Part shown: positions 19,582 to 27,135 of the stretch, one piece after another
Position numbering within the stretch: the first letter of the stretch is position 1
Layout: each line of letters starts with the position of its first letter
Source: an uncultured bacterium
GTDB lineage: Bacteria > Bacillota > Clostridia > Lachnospirales > Lachnospiraceae
Length of the DNA stretch: 41,252 nucleotides
NCBI GenBank assembly: GCA_947643145.1
Contig: CANRVD010000021.1
Location: 1 to 41,252 of the forward strand
Reading direction: 5' to 3'
The notes under the pieces: generated by a model
What the model was told of the DNA's origin: nothing
The model's input: only the letters and a program-made list of their open reading frames with translations
Databases searched by the model: none
Position numbers and translations under genes: made by a program

Positions 19582-20538
19582 CTATTTTTTTGCCGCCGGC
19601 ATTTTTATTTGTTCCAAAACCTGCTCCAGCACATCCCTGACAGAGATATGCCCGGCCCTTGCTTTTGCATTCAAAAGGATTCGATGGGCAGAAACATCCA
19701 TAAAAATTCCGGCAACGTCCTCTGGAATGACATAATTTCTTTTCCCTAAAAATGCCATCGCTTTTGCCATTCTGGTGAGCGCAATCGTTCCACGCGGGCT
19801 AATCCCAAGCTCAATATATGAATTTTCTCGGGTAGCCTGTACCAAAGTACAAAGGTAACGGTACACTTTATCATGAATAAAAACTTCTTCCACCTCATTC
19901 CTGATATTGATAAGTTCTTTTGCCGAAATAACGGCCTCAACCGCATCCACTGATATTCCATTGCCCTTCCCTTTTGCAATCGCAATTTCATCCTCCAAAT
20001 CAGGATATCCCATCGTCATACAAAGCATAAACCTGTCAAGCTGCGACTCCGGCAGCATCTGGGTACCAATACTTCCTGCCGGATTTTCTGTTGCGATTAC
20101 AATAAAAGGGTCCGGCACACTTCTTGTAATCCCATCTACCGTTACACTGTTCTCTTCCATTACTTCCAAAAGTGCAGACTGTGTCTTGGGCGAAGTCCTG
20201 TTAATCTCATCTCCCAAAAAGAGGTTGCACATTACTGCACCAGGCTGATATACAAAATTCCCTGTCTGCTTCTGATACATGGAAAAACCTAAAATATCGG
20301 AAGGCATTACGTCCGGCGTAAACTGTATTCGTTTACTCTCCAATGCCATTGCATTGGAAAATGCCAGGGCCAGTGTTGTTTTTCCGACACCCGGTATATC
20401 ATCAATTAGAATGTGGCCGCTTGCCAAAATTGCTGCCATTGCCTTGCGGACACATTCTTCCTTCCCTATAATAACACGTTTCACCTGTTCCATCACAGAA
20501 TCTACTTCTTGGTAATATATCTGATTCACCTCATGCAT
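19582..20538 (-). CDS. MoxR family AAA+ ATPase
   Basis: A 318-residue chaperone-like ATPase. Walker A is DIPGVGKTTLAL (about 42-53), Walker B is LFLGDEINRTSPKTQSALLE (about 107-126), and sensor 1 is VIATENP, followed by the lid domain ending in PAAKK. Members usually remodel or activate proteins of neighbouring VWA/DUF58 genes. It lies between cheD (14 bp upstream) and DUF58 (11 bp downstream) and looks co-transcribed with both. Confidence 0.92.
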   Translation of the reverse strand: MHEVNQIYYQEVDSVMEQVKRVIIGKEECVRKAMAAILASGHILIDDIPGVGKTTLALAFSNAMALESKRIQFTPDVMPSDILGFSMYQKQTGNFVYQPGAVMCNLFLGDEINRTSPKTQSALLEVMEENSVTVDGITRSVPDPFIVIATENPAGSIGTQMLPESQLDRFMLCMTMGYPDLEDEIAIAKGKGNGISVDAVEAVISAKELINIRNEVEEVFIHDKVYRYLCTLVQATRENSYIELGISPRGTIALTRMAKAMAFLGKRNYVIPEDVAGIFMDVSAHRILLNAKARAGHISVRDVLEQVLEQIKMPAAKK

Positions 20539-20552
20539 GCTTCTTTCCCCCT

Positions 20553-21047
20553 CTATATCACTTCTTTCTTATTATCTGTTGAACGTATTTCAACCCGTCC
20601 ATTTGCTGGTGTAAAATACACTGTTCTGCCAACTTCTCCGCCTGTCACTTCCCTGACAATCGATACACCAAGCTTTCGTAACAATCTTCTGGCCTGTATC
20701 ACATTTGCCTTACCAATATCCACTTCACTCATTGAGGTCTTATAGTTATACATCTTGGCACCGCCAACAAGCTTTACCTTCAAATTGCTCGCATCTGCCC
20801 CCATATTTTCCAGTCGGTTATATAAATCTAAAATCCCGGAATCAACATACTTTTCCGGCTGCACTACCGGATTAATATTCCGTGCAGAGGGAAGCATGGC
20901 ATGAAGCATGCCTCCAAGCCCCTGCACTTCATCATACATACAGACTCCCACACAAGATCCAAGTGCATAGGTTACAATATCTTCCTCGCCTTTTGCAACC
21001 TTTATATCCCCAATTCCAACAACAATATCATTCAAGTCCATCCCCAC
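20553..21047 (-). CDS. cheD: chemoreceptor glutamine deamidase CheD
   Basis: CheD deamidates receptor glutamines and, in Bacillus-type systems, interacts with CheC. The 164-residue protein has the catalytic Cys in TYALGSCVGVCMYD and the His in GGMLHAMLPS, plus KLVGGAKMY typical of the family. The start is uncertain: GTG at 21047, ATG at 21041, or a TTG two codons on, which has GTGGGG at better spacing. No other che gene is near. It lies 51 bp after fucI and 14 bp before moxR, an unusual place for cheD. It could serve the soluble receptor at 32409 or others outside the window. Confidence 0.93.
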   Translation of the reverse strand: MGMDLNDIVVGIGDIKVAKGEEDIVTYALGSCVGVCMYDEVQGLGGMLHAMLPSARNINPVVQPEKYVDSGILDLYNRLENMGADASNLKVKLVGGAKMYNYKTSMSEVDIGKANVIQARRLLRKLGVSIVREVTGGEVGRTVYFTPANGRVEIRSTDNKKEVI

Positions 21048-21098
21048 TTTTCACAAACATTTGTTATAACCTAAACTAACAGGAATTATATACTGTTT

Positions 21099-22895
21099 TT
21101 ACAGCTTATACAATGCTCCATACGCTGCACAAGCTCTGAAATCCTGACCTTCCCTATCCATACCAAAGGCATTCCACGCTGCCGGGCGGAAAATTTTATC
21201 CTCCGGTACATTATGCATGCACACCGGAATACGCAGAATCGACGCTAAAGTAATTAAATCAGCGCCAATATGTCCATAACTGATTGCACCATGATTTGCT
21301 CCCCAGTTATTCATCACATCATACGCTGTTTTAAATGCACCTTCTCCTGTCGTGCGTGGTGCAAACCAGGTACAAGGCCAAGTGTAATCTGTACGTTTCC
21401 AAAGTTTGTCAGAAACCTCCCAAGGAAGCTCTACTGTGTGTCCCTCGCAAATCTGGAGTACCGGGCCAAGTCCTTTTACCAGATTCAGACGTATCATAGT
21501 AACCGGCATGGTAGCCTTTGTCACGTAACGGGAAGAAAAACCACCGCCGCGGAAATAACCGTTATCCGCTTCACACCACTCTGTTGCTTCCAAACAGACT
21601 TTCTGGTCTTCCTCTGTCATTTCCCAGAATGGCTTCATCACACCATTGCCCTCACTATCTTTTACCTCACCGCAGGCATCCAGACAGGCAGCACCAGAAT
21701 TAATCAAGTGAAGGAAGCCGCCTGACTCTTTTGCCACACCCTCTAATTCATAACCAGTCGCTTTTTTCACTGCGTCAGGGCTCCAATATGTGCGGACATC
21801 TGCAAAAATCTGTGCACGTCCGGTCAAAAGCTTCATAAAAAGCATTCCTATTCCATTTAAAACATCATTTTCTGTTGCAAGAATATATGGCTCCCTCGCT
21901 CCGTTCCAGTCAAAGGAAGAATTTAATACTGCTTCTGCAAAATCCCCATTTGGATAGAAATCTGTCCACTGACGCTGACCCTGGAATCCCGCAGCAATCG
22001 CATTATGCCCTACCGCCTCTTCCTCTCTTCCTGCCGGAAGATTTGCATTGCCATTCATTAAATCTTTAATAATGCAAGCCATCTTAACAACAAATTCCCA
22101 GTCACGTTCCTTCTGTTCATCTGTTCTTTTTACAAACTCAGGATTTTTATCCCAGCCTTCTTTACAATGGGATTTTGTCCACGCAATGGCTTTCTCATAT
22201 TCCTGTTCATCATAGATGCCCTCTGACATGCGCCGGATAATTTCCACCTCATCCACCGACTCTACGCGCATACCAAGATATTCCTCAAGAAATGCCGAAT
22301 CAATAATAGAACCTGCAATTCCCATAGTAACAGAACCAATCTGCAAATAAGATTTTCCACGCATCGTTGCCGCTGCCACTGCCGCACGTCCAAACCTTAA
22401 AAGCTTCTCCTGCACATCTTCCGGGATTTCTGTTGCATCTGCCTCTTGTACATCCTTTCCATAAATACCAAATGCCGGAAGGCCCTTCTGCGCATGTCCT
22501 GCAAGCACTGCGGCCAGATATACAGCCCCTGGACGCTCCGTTCCATTAAATCCCCAGACCCCTTTAATCGTCTGCTTATCCATATCCATTGTTTCTGAAC
22601 CGTAACACCAGCAAGGCGTCACGGTCAAGGTAATCTCTACCCCTTCTTTTCTGAACTTATCAGCACACGCTGCTGCTTCTGCCACACGTCCAATCGTCGT
22701 ATCTGCAATGATTACCTTTACCGGCTCACCATTGGAATATTTCACATTATTTCGAAAAAGCTCCGCTGCACTCTTTGCCATATTCATGGTCTGCTCTTCT
22801 AACGACTCACGAACCTTAAGCGGGCCTCTTCTGCCATCAATTGTAGGGCGGATTCCGATTACCGGATAACCGCCAATTAATCTGTTTTCTGCCAT
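21099..22895 (-). CDS. fucI: L-fucose isomerase
   Basis: Converts L-fucose to L-fuculose with Mn2+. The start at 22895 has GGAGAACAA before the ATG and gives 598 residues, close to the E. coli enzyme. Strong family matches: [35 protein letters not shown] and [15 protein letters not shown]. The metal ligands are present: Glu in ATENDVLNG, Asp in [10 protein letters not shown] and His in [12 protein letters not shown]. No fuculokinase or aldolase is adjacent. The upstream region has a TATAAT box near 22965-22970 but only a weak -35, suggesting a need for an activator. Confidence 0.95.
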   Translation of the reverse strand: MAENRLIGGYPVIGIRPTIDGRRGPLKVRESLEEQTMNMAKSAAELFRNNVKYSNGEPVKVIIADTTIGRVAEAAACADKFRKEGVEITLTVTPCWCYGSETMDMDKQTIKGVWGFNGTERPGAVYLAAVLAGHAQKGLPAFGIYGKDVQEADATEIPEDVQEKLLRFGRAAVAAATMRGKSYLQIGSVTMGIAGSIIDSAFLEEYLGMRVESVDEVEIIRRMSEGIYDEQEYEKAIAWTKSHCKEGWDKNPEFVKRTDEQKERDWEFVVKMACIIKDLMNGNANLPAGREEEAVGHNAIAAGFQGQRQWTDFYPNGDFAEAVLNSSFDWNGAREPYILATENDVLNGIGMLFMKLLTGRAQIFADVRTYWSPDAVKKATGYELEGVAKESGGFLHLINSGAACLDACGEVKDSEGNGVMKPFWEMTEEDQKVCLEATEWCEADNGYFRGGGFSSRYVTKATMPVTMIRLNLVKGLGPVLQICEGHTVELPWEVSDKLWKRTDYTWPCTWFAPRTTGEGAFKTAYDVMNNWGANHGAISYGHIGADLITLASILRIPVCMHNVPEDKIFRPAAWNAFGMDREGQDFRACAAYGALYKL

Positions 22896-22992
22896 TTGTT
22901 CTCCATCCTTTCTTTCATAACGTGCCGATTTCCCAAGTACAACACAATACATTTATTATACAATACTTTTGTTTAAAATGCACGAAAAAGGA

Positions 22993-23026
22993 GAAGCCTT
23001 GGCAGATATTTTTATGCCAAAGCTTC
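22993..23026 (-). terminator. rho-independent terminator of the blaR-blaI pair
   Basis: GAAGCTTTGGCA pairs with TGCCAAGGCTTC on the minus strand (12 bp with one G-U), followed by TCCTTTTTCG. It lies about 30 nt after the repressor stop codon. Confidence 0.85.
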
Positions 23027-23055
23027 TTAATTACTACTGATACCATTTTCTGGAA

Positions 23056-23442
23056 TCAGGATTCTTTTTTCAGTATTTTCAGAATCTCCTGAATATCTTC
23101 TTCTGTCATCTCCTCTTCCTGTACCAGTGCCGTAATCAACCCTTTACAGGAATTGTTGTAAAATTGCTCCAAAAAAGTTTTGGTTTCTGATTTGCGGTAA
23201 TCTTCTTCTTTGATTAACGGAGTATAATATTTGAAGCGTCCTTTTTTCTGACACAAGACAAACTTCTTCTCCTCCAGCCGCGCTAACAAAACCTGAACCG
23301 TAGAACGCGTCCAGCCCTTCTGCTCCCCTAAAACATCTGCCAGATATCCCGTTCCTACAGCCTTTCCCGCTTCCCAGATAAGACGCATCACTGCCAGTTC
23401 TGAATCTGGAAGCCGTTCCACTCCTTTATTTCTCCATTTCAT
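23056..23442 (-). CDS. BlaI/MecI-type transcriptional repressor
   Basis: A 128-residue winged-helix repressor: LPDSELAVMRLIWEAGKAVG, then the recognition region GWTRSTVQVLLARLEEKKFV, followed by a C-terminal dimerisation segment. Relatives are inactivated by proteolysis triggered by the linked M56 sensor. The ATG overlaps the sensor gene stop by 4 nt, so the two are coupled. It probably represses its own operon at the TACATATGTA site upstream of the sensor gene. No beta-lactamase or PBP gene lies nearby. Confidence 0.92.
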   Translation of the reverse strand: MKWRNKGVERLPDSELAVMRLIWEAGKAVGTGYLADVLGEQKGWTRSTVQVLLARLEEKKFVLCQKKGRFKYYTPLIKEEDYRKSETKTFLEQFYNNSCKGLITALVQEEEMTEEDIQEILKILKKES

Positions 23443-25130
23443 TTATATACCCCCGTCGGATAGCTATATTCGTTTTCGTCTACTTTATAAGTATAAACTC
23501 CTGTTGGATAGCCATATTCCCTTCCAGCCACTTCCTGTTTCCCTTCCCAGCTTCCGGTAAACACTACTTCCAGTTCTCCAGAAATCACTTTTTCCATCAA
23601 AGCAGTCAAATCCCCCACACGGCATTCTTCCGATAATCCTAACTCAATTTTCCCCTTCGTCAGAAGCTCTATAAATTCCTTCCTGTCAAATTCCTTTGCC
23701 GTGCCATTGCTAAGCTTTTCCAAAACAGTCATAAGCCTGTCTGTTCTTTTTTCATCCATTACACAGGATAAATCCATGTCAACCCGCTTTTCCCGTTCTG
23801 TTTTTCCAAGAAGCATTCCATATACAAAATATTGGGTAAATAAAAACATTTCCCCCTCTCCATCCTCCAGTACATTTTTGGACGGCAGCCGTTTCATTTC
23901 TTTTCGGAAATACATTTCCTGTCCTTCCGGCATCCGTTCCAATGTCACACTGCCTGCTGCTTCGTCTACATGAATCAGCAAAAGCGCTTCTGCATATTCA
24001 GAATCCCTCGAACCAATTACTAGAATGTTTTCCTCATCCGTTTTCTTTTCTGCCACAGTCCGCCCTGTCTGTTCAGTATTATCCGTGGCCACAGCGCTTC
24101 CCCATTTCACCCCTCCCAAAAAAGCCACACAGACTGCTGCAAGTGCAACAGCCCCTATGCATGCTTTCCTAGTTGTCGTGCCCATCATACGTTCAAATCT
24201 CATTTTGACACACTCCTTTCCTCCATAAAAATGCGTAGTCAGAATAGTGCTTTCCCATTTTCCTCCCTGAAGAATATGTCTGAAAACCACCATGCCATAC
24301 TCCCTTTTCTCCTGCTGGCATTTCCCATTGACTACTGTTCCATCACATAAAAACTCCATCTGCGCAAACGCATACCGGCATAGCCACCCTATCAGCGGGC
24401 AGAACCAGTAAATTCCCCTGCAGACCGTAAACACATATTTCATCCAGATATCACCATGTTTATAATGGCATAATTCATGCTGGAAAATATAGCGGTATTC
24501 CGTTTCACAGTACTCAAAATCCGGCAGCACCACCACTGGTCTGACAATGCCATAAAGCATTGGCGAGGCTGCCTCACTGCTTCTTTTCAACACAATCCGG
24601 CGCCTTATTCCATATTGCTTCTTCACCTGCTCCAAAATCCGCTTTTCCTCTTCTTTGGCAGGAAGCTCCCACCTTGCCGTCTGCCTGCAAAACATCCGGT
24701 ACGACAGAATAACCCGAAAAAAATAGCAAAACATACCTAAAATCCAGATTTGTTGCAGCAGCATGAACAAAGAATTAATACTTACCTGATTCTGTCTCAC
24801 TACTTTTTCTATACTTTTTTCTATTTTTTCCTTCGGTTCACTTACAGGGATATCCTCTGCCTTTCCCTGTGCCAGTGTTATGGCTTCTGCCGCTCCTTCT
24901 TCCATCAAAGCCTCTTTCGCCATTTTTTCCTGCCCCCCAGTGGAAAGCTTAAGCTGTAACCACTGCACATGAACCGGAACCAGCAGATGCAAAACAATAC
25001 AGCAGGCAGCAAAATAGCGCCATAAGACACCGCCTCTTCTGCCAAAAACCCTGTCTGCAAGCAGAAGTACCAGTGTCCATAATGCCCCATATACTGAAAA
25101 CTCTAAGATTCTGACAAAAACCTCTGACAT
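23439..25130 (-). CDS. M56 (BlaR1/MecR1-type) membrane metalloprotease with LCP-like C-terminal domain
   Basis: A 563-residue sensor protease. Membrane spans lie at about 12-29, 35-55, 119-143 and 320-345, and the zinc motif HELCHYKHGD is at 218-227. Instead of the penicillin-binding sensor of BlaR1, the region after the last span (about 367-515) begins ENILVIGSRDSEYAEALLLIHVD, read here in parts as NILVIGSRDSEYAEALLL, and ends in an LTALMEKVIS-type helix. This resembles a shortened LytR-CpsA-Psr domain. The end carries two copies of EY(G/S)YPTGVY. GGGGGGA precedes the ATG. The protease and its coupling to the repressor are firm; the LCP likeness is inference. Confidence 0.85.
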   Translation of the reverse strand: MSEVFVRILEFSVYGALWTLVLLLADRVFGRRGGVLWRYFAACCIVLHLLVPVHVQWLQLKLSTGGQEKMAKEALMEEGAAEAITLAQGKAEDIPVSEPKEKIEKSIEKVVRQNQVSINSLFMLLQQIWILGMFCYFFRVILSYRMFCRQTARWELPAKEEEKRILEQVKKQYGIRRRIVLKRSSEAASPMLYGIVRPVVVLPDFEYCETEYRYIFQHELCHYKHGDIWMKYVFTVCRGIYWFCPLIGWLCRYAFAQMEFLCDGTVVNGKCQQEKREYGMVVFRHILQGGKWESTILTTHFYGGKECVKMRFERMMGTTTRKACIGAVALAAVCVAFLGGVKWGSAVATDNTEQTGRTVAEKKTDEENILVIGSRDSEYAEALLLIHVDEAAGSVTLERMPEGQEMYFRKEMKRLPSKNVLEDGEGEMFLFTQYFVYGMLLGKTEREKRVDMDLSCVMDEKRTDRLMTVLEKLSNGTAKEFDRKEFIELLTKGKIELGLSEECRVGDLTALMEKVISGELEVVFTGSWEGKQEVAGREYGYPTGVYTYKVDENEYSYPTGVYK

Positions 25131-25158
25131 ATCATCCCCCCTTCATGTTTTAGATTGC

Positions 25159-25168
25159 TACATATGTA
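25159..25168. promoter_or_regulatory. BlaI/MecI-type operator core
   Basis: TACATATGTA, a perfect palindrome with the TACA/TGTA halves that BlaI and MecI bind in other Firmicutes. It lies in the leader of the sensor-repressor operon, between its promoter and the first start codon. Confidence 0.75.
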
Positions 25169-25185
25169 TTACTATTTACAGTAAC
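25168..25185. repeat. dispersed intergenic motif, copy 4
   Basis: ATTACTATTTACAGTAAC, next to the BlaI-type operator. It differs from copy 1 (5699-5716) at 2 of 18 positions. Because it contains TTTACAGTAA it may also serve as a second, weaker repressor site. Confidence 0.55.
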
Positions 25186-25200
25186 CTTAAGGTAATATTT

Positions 25201-25229
25201 ATTTTATACTCTTCAATGACAAATGTCAA
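25201..25229 (-). promoter_or_regulatory. sigma-A promoter of the blaR-blaI pair
   Basis: On the minus strand TTGACA, 17 nt, TAAAAT. The -35 box lies in an imperfect 11-bp inverted repeat (ACAAATGTCAA/TTGACGTTTGT) spanning 25219-25247. It belongs to the 369-bp divergent gap 25131-25499, which holds no gene. Confidence 0.75.
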
Positions 25230-25267
25230 CAACGAATTGACGTTTGTAAACATCGCATTTCCTTCTG

Positions 25268-25333
25268 GTTACTATTTAGTTACGATTCACGGCTGTTCTG
25301 AACAGTATGCACAAAGCCTGTCATGAATAGTAA
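25268..25333. repeat. dispersed intergenic motif, copy 5 (longest)
   Basis: GTTACTATTTAG, TTACGATTCACGGCTG, TTCTGAACA and TGCACAAAGCCTG in series, closing with the inverted GAATAGTAA. It combines the short motif of copies 1, 3 and 4 with the extended part seen in copy 2. It lies upstream of the isomerase promoter. Confidence 0.5.
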
Positions 25334-25383
25334 AATTTCTAGCAAAAATATACAAATTTTGTAAGAAATTTTACTTTTATTTA

Positions 25384-25412
25384 TTGCAAATAGCCATCAA
25401 ATATACTAAAAT
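25384..25412 (+). promoter_or_regulatory. sigma-A promoter of the isomerase-xylB operon
   Basis: TTGCAA, 17 nt, TAAAAT, about 85 nt before the isomerase ATG. An inverted repeat GATGTATA/TATACATC (25416-25449) begins right after the -10 box, in the position of an operator. Confidence 0.75.
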
Positions 25413-25415
25413 AAG

Positions 25416-25449
25416 GATGTATAGTCATATCCCTTTAAGATTATACATC
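25416..25449 (+). promoter_or_regulatory. inverted repeat at the isomerase transcript start
   Basis: GATGTATA and TATACATC, 8-bp arms around 18 nt, starting just past the -10 box. It may be an operator for a sugar-responsive repressor or a leader hairpin. No regulator gene is adjacent. Confidence 0.5.
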
Positions 25450-25499
25450 TTGTTATAAATAAGTTATAAATCAAATAAAAGAAAGGATGGTCAAAAAAC

Positions 25500-26990
25500 A
25501 TGGAAAACATGCCAAAGATCAAAATCGGTATCGTTGCGGTAAGTAGAGATTGTTTCCCAGAATCACTTTCTGTAAACCGTAGAAAAAATTTAGTAAAGGC
25601 ATATACAGACAAGTATGGAGCAGAAGATATTTATGAATGTCCTGTATGTATCGTAGAAAGCGAGATACATATGGTACAAGCATTAGAGGATATCAAAAAT
25701 GCAGGCTGTAACGCCCTCTGTGTATATTTAGGAAACTTTGGTCCTGAAATTTCAGAGACACTTCTTGCCAAGCATTTTGATGGCCCTAAAATGTTTGTTG
25801 CTGCTGCTGAGGAAACATCAAAAGACGGCGGTCTGATTCAGGGTCGTGGTGATGCATACTGTGGTATGCTGAATGCAAGCTATAACTTAAAACTTCGTAA
25901 TATCAAAGCCTATATTCCTGAGTATCCGGTAGGAAGCGCTGAGGAATGTGCTGATATGATTCATGAGTTTGTACCAATTGCACGTGCAGTTGCAGCTTTA
26001 AATGACTTAAAGATTATCAGCTTTGGTCCACGTCCACTTAACTTCTTAGCTTGTAATGCACCAATTAAGCAGCTTTATAACCTCGGAATTGAGATTGAGG
26101 AAAACTCTGAGCTTGACTTATTTGAAGCATTCAATAACCATGCAGGCGATTCCCGTATTCCAGATGTAATAAAGGATATGGAGGCAGAGCTTGGTGCCGG
26201 CAATAAGAAGCCGGAAATCCTTGAAAAGTTAGCACAGTATGAGCTTACTCTTCTGGATTGGATTGAAGACCATAAGGGATATCGTAAATATGTTGCTATC
26301 GCTGGAAAGTGCTGGCCGGCATTCCAGACACAGTTTGGTTTCGTGCCTTGTTTTGTAAACAGCCGCCTGACAAAGCGTGGTATTCCGGTTTCCTGTGAAG
26401 TAGATATTTATGGATGCTTAAGTGAATTTATTGGTACCGTTGTAAGTCAGGATGCAGTTACTCTTTTGGATATTAACAATACAGTTACTCCTGATATTTA
26501 CGAAGAAGACATTAAGGGCAAATTTGATTATACAATGAAGGATACATTCATGGGATTCCACTGTGGAAACACAGCTTCCAACAAGCTTTCCTTCTGCGAA
26601 ATGAAATACCAAATGATTATGGCACGCTCTCTTCCAATCGAAGTTACAAACGGAACTTTGGAAGGAGATATTGCACCTGGCGACATCACATTCTTCCGTC
26701 TCCAGAGTACAGCAGATGCCGGACTTCGCGGATATATTGCACAAGGTGAAGTTCTTCCTGTTGCAACACGCTCCTTTGGTTCCATTGGTATCTTTGCTAT
26801 TCCGGAAATGGGACGTTTTTACCGTCATGTACTGATTGAGGGCAATTATCCTCATCATGGTGCTGTAGCATTCGGTCACTTTGGTAAAGAGTTGTATGAA
26901 GTATTCAAATACATCGGAGTTGATGTAGAGGAAATCGGTTTCAACCAGCCAAAGGGAATGCTCTATAAGACAGAAAATCCTTTTGCCTAA
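25500..26990 (+). CDS. L-fucose/L-arabinose isomerase family protein, likely pentose isomerase
   Basis: A 496-residue protein of the FucI/AraA superfamily, not close to the FucI at 21099. The Rossmann-like N-terminal half (IKIGIVAVSRDCFPES, NALCVYLGNFGPE) is followed by a C-terminal half that keeps the metal-ligand pattern: Glu in SCEVDIYG, Asp in TLLDINN and His in NYPHHGAVAFGHFG. AAAGGATGG lies 9 nt before the ATG at 25500; a second ATG follows three codons on. The next gene is xylulokinase, 145 bp downstream on the same strand, so the product is probably a ketopentose such as xylulose or ribulose. No xylA-type isomerase is in the window. The exact sugar is inference. Confidence 0.8.
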   Translation: MENMPKIKIGIVAVSRDCFPESLSVNRRKNLVKAYTDKYGAEDIYECPVCIVESEIHMVQALEDIKNAGCNALCVYLGNFGPEISETLLAKHFDGPKMFVAAAEETSKDGGLIQGRGDAYCGMLNASYNLKLRNIKAYIPEYPVGSAEECADMIHEFVPIARAVAALNDLKIISFGPRPLNFLACNAPIKQLYNLGIEIEENSELDLFEAFNNHAGDSRIPDVIKDMEAELGAGNKKPEILEKLAQYELTLLDWIEDHKGYRKYVAIAGKCWPAFQTQFGFVPCFVNSRLTKRGIPVSCEVDIYGCLSEFIGTVVSQDAVTLLDINNTVTPDIYEEDIKGKFDYTMKDTFMGFHCGNTASNKLSFCEMKYQMIMARSLPIEVTNGTLEGDIAPGDITFFRLQSTADAGLRGYIAQGEVLPVATRSFGSIGIFAIPEMGRFYRHVLIEGNYPHHGAVAFGHFGKELYEVFKYIGVDVEEIGFNQPKGMLYKTENPFA

Positions 26991-27077
26991 AGGAGTCTTT
27001 CAGCAGATTTCTAACGCCCGAAAAAAGCAGGGGCTAAAGAAATAGATTATTTCGTTTTACAAATAACGGAATCTGCC

Positions 27078-27109
27078 AAAGGGCGATGGCTATAACGCCA
27101 TCGCCTTTT
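27078..27109 (+). terminator. intercistronic hairpin between isomerase and xylB
   Basis: AAAGGGCGATGGC pairs with GCCATCGCCTTTT around a 6-nt loop: 13 bp including one G-U, with a GC-rich top and a short T run. It looks like a leaky terminator or a processing hairpin that would lower xylB expression relative to the isomerase. Upstream, GCAGATT/AATCTGC (about 27007-27076) can form a larger enclosing fold. Confidence 0.7.
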
Positions 27110-27135
27110 ACTATTATATAAAATGGAGGAAAAAC

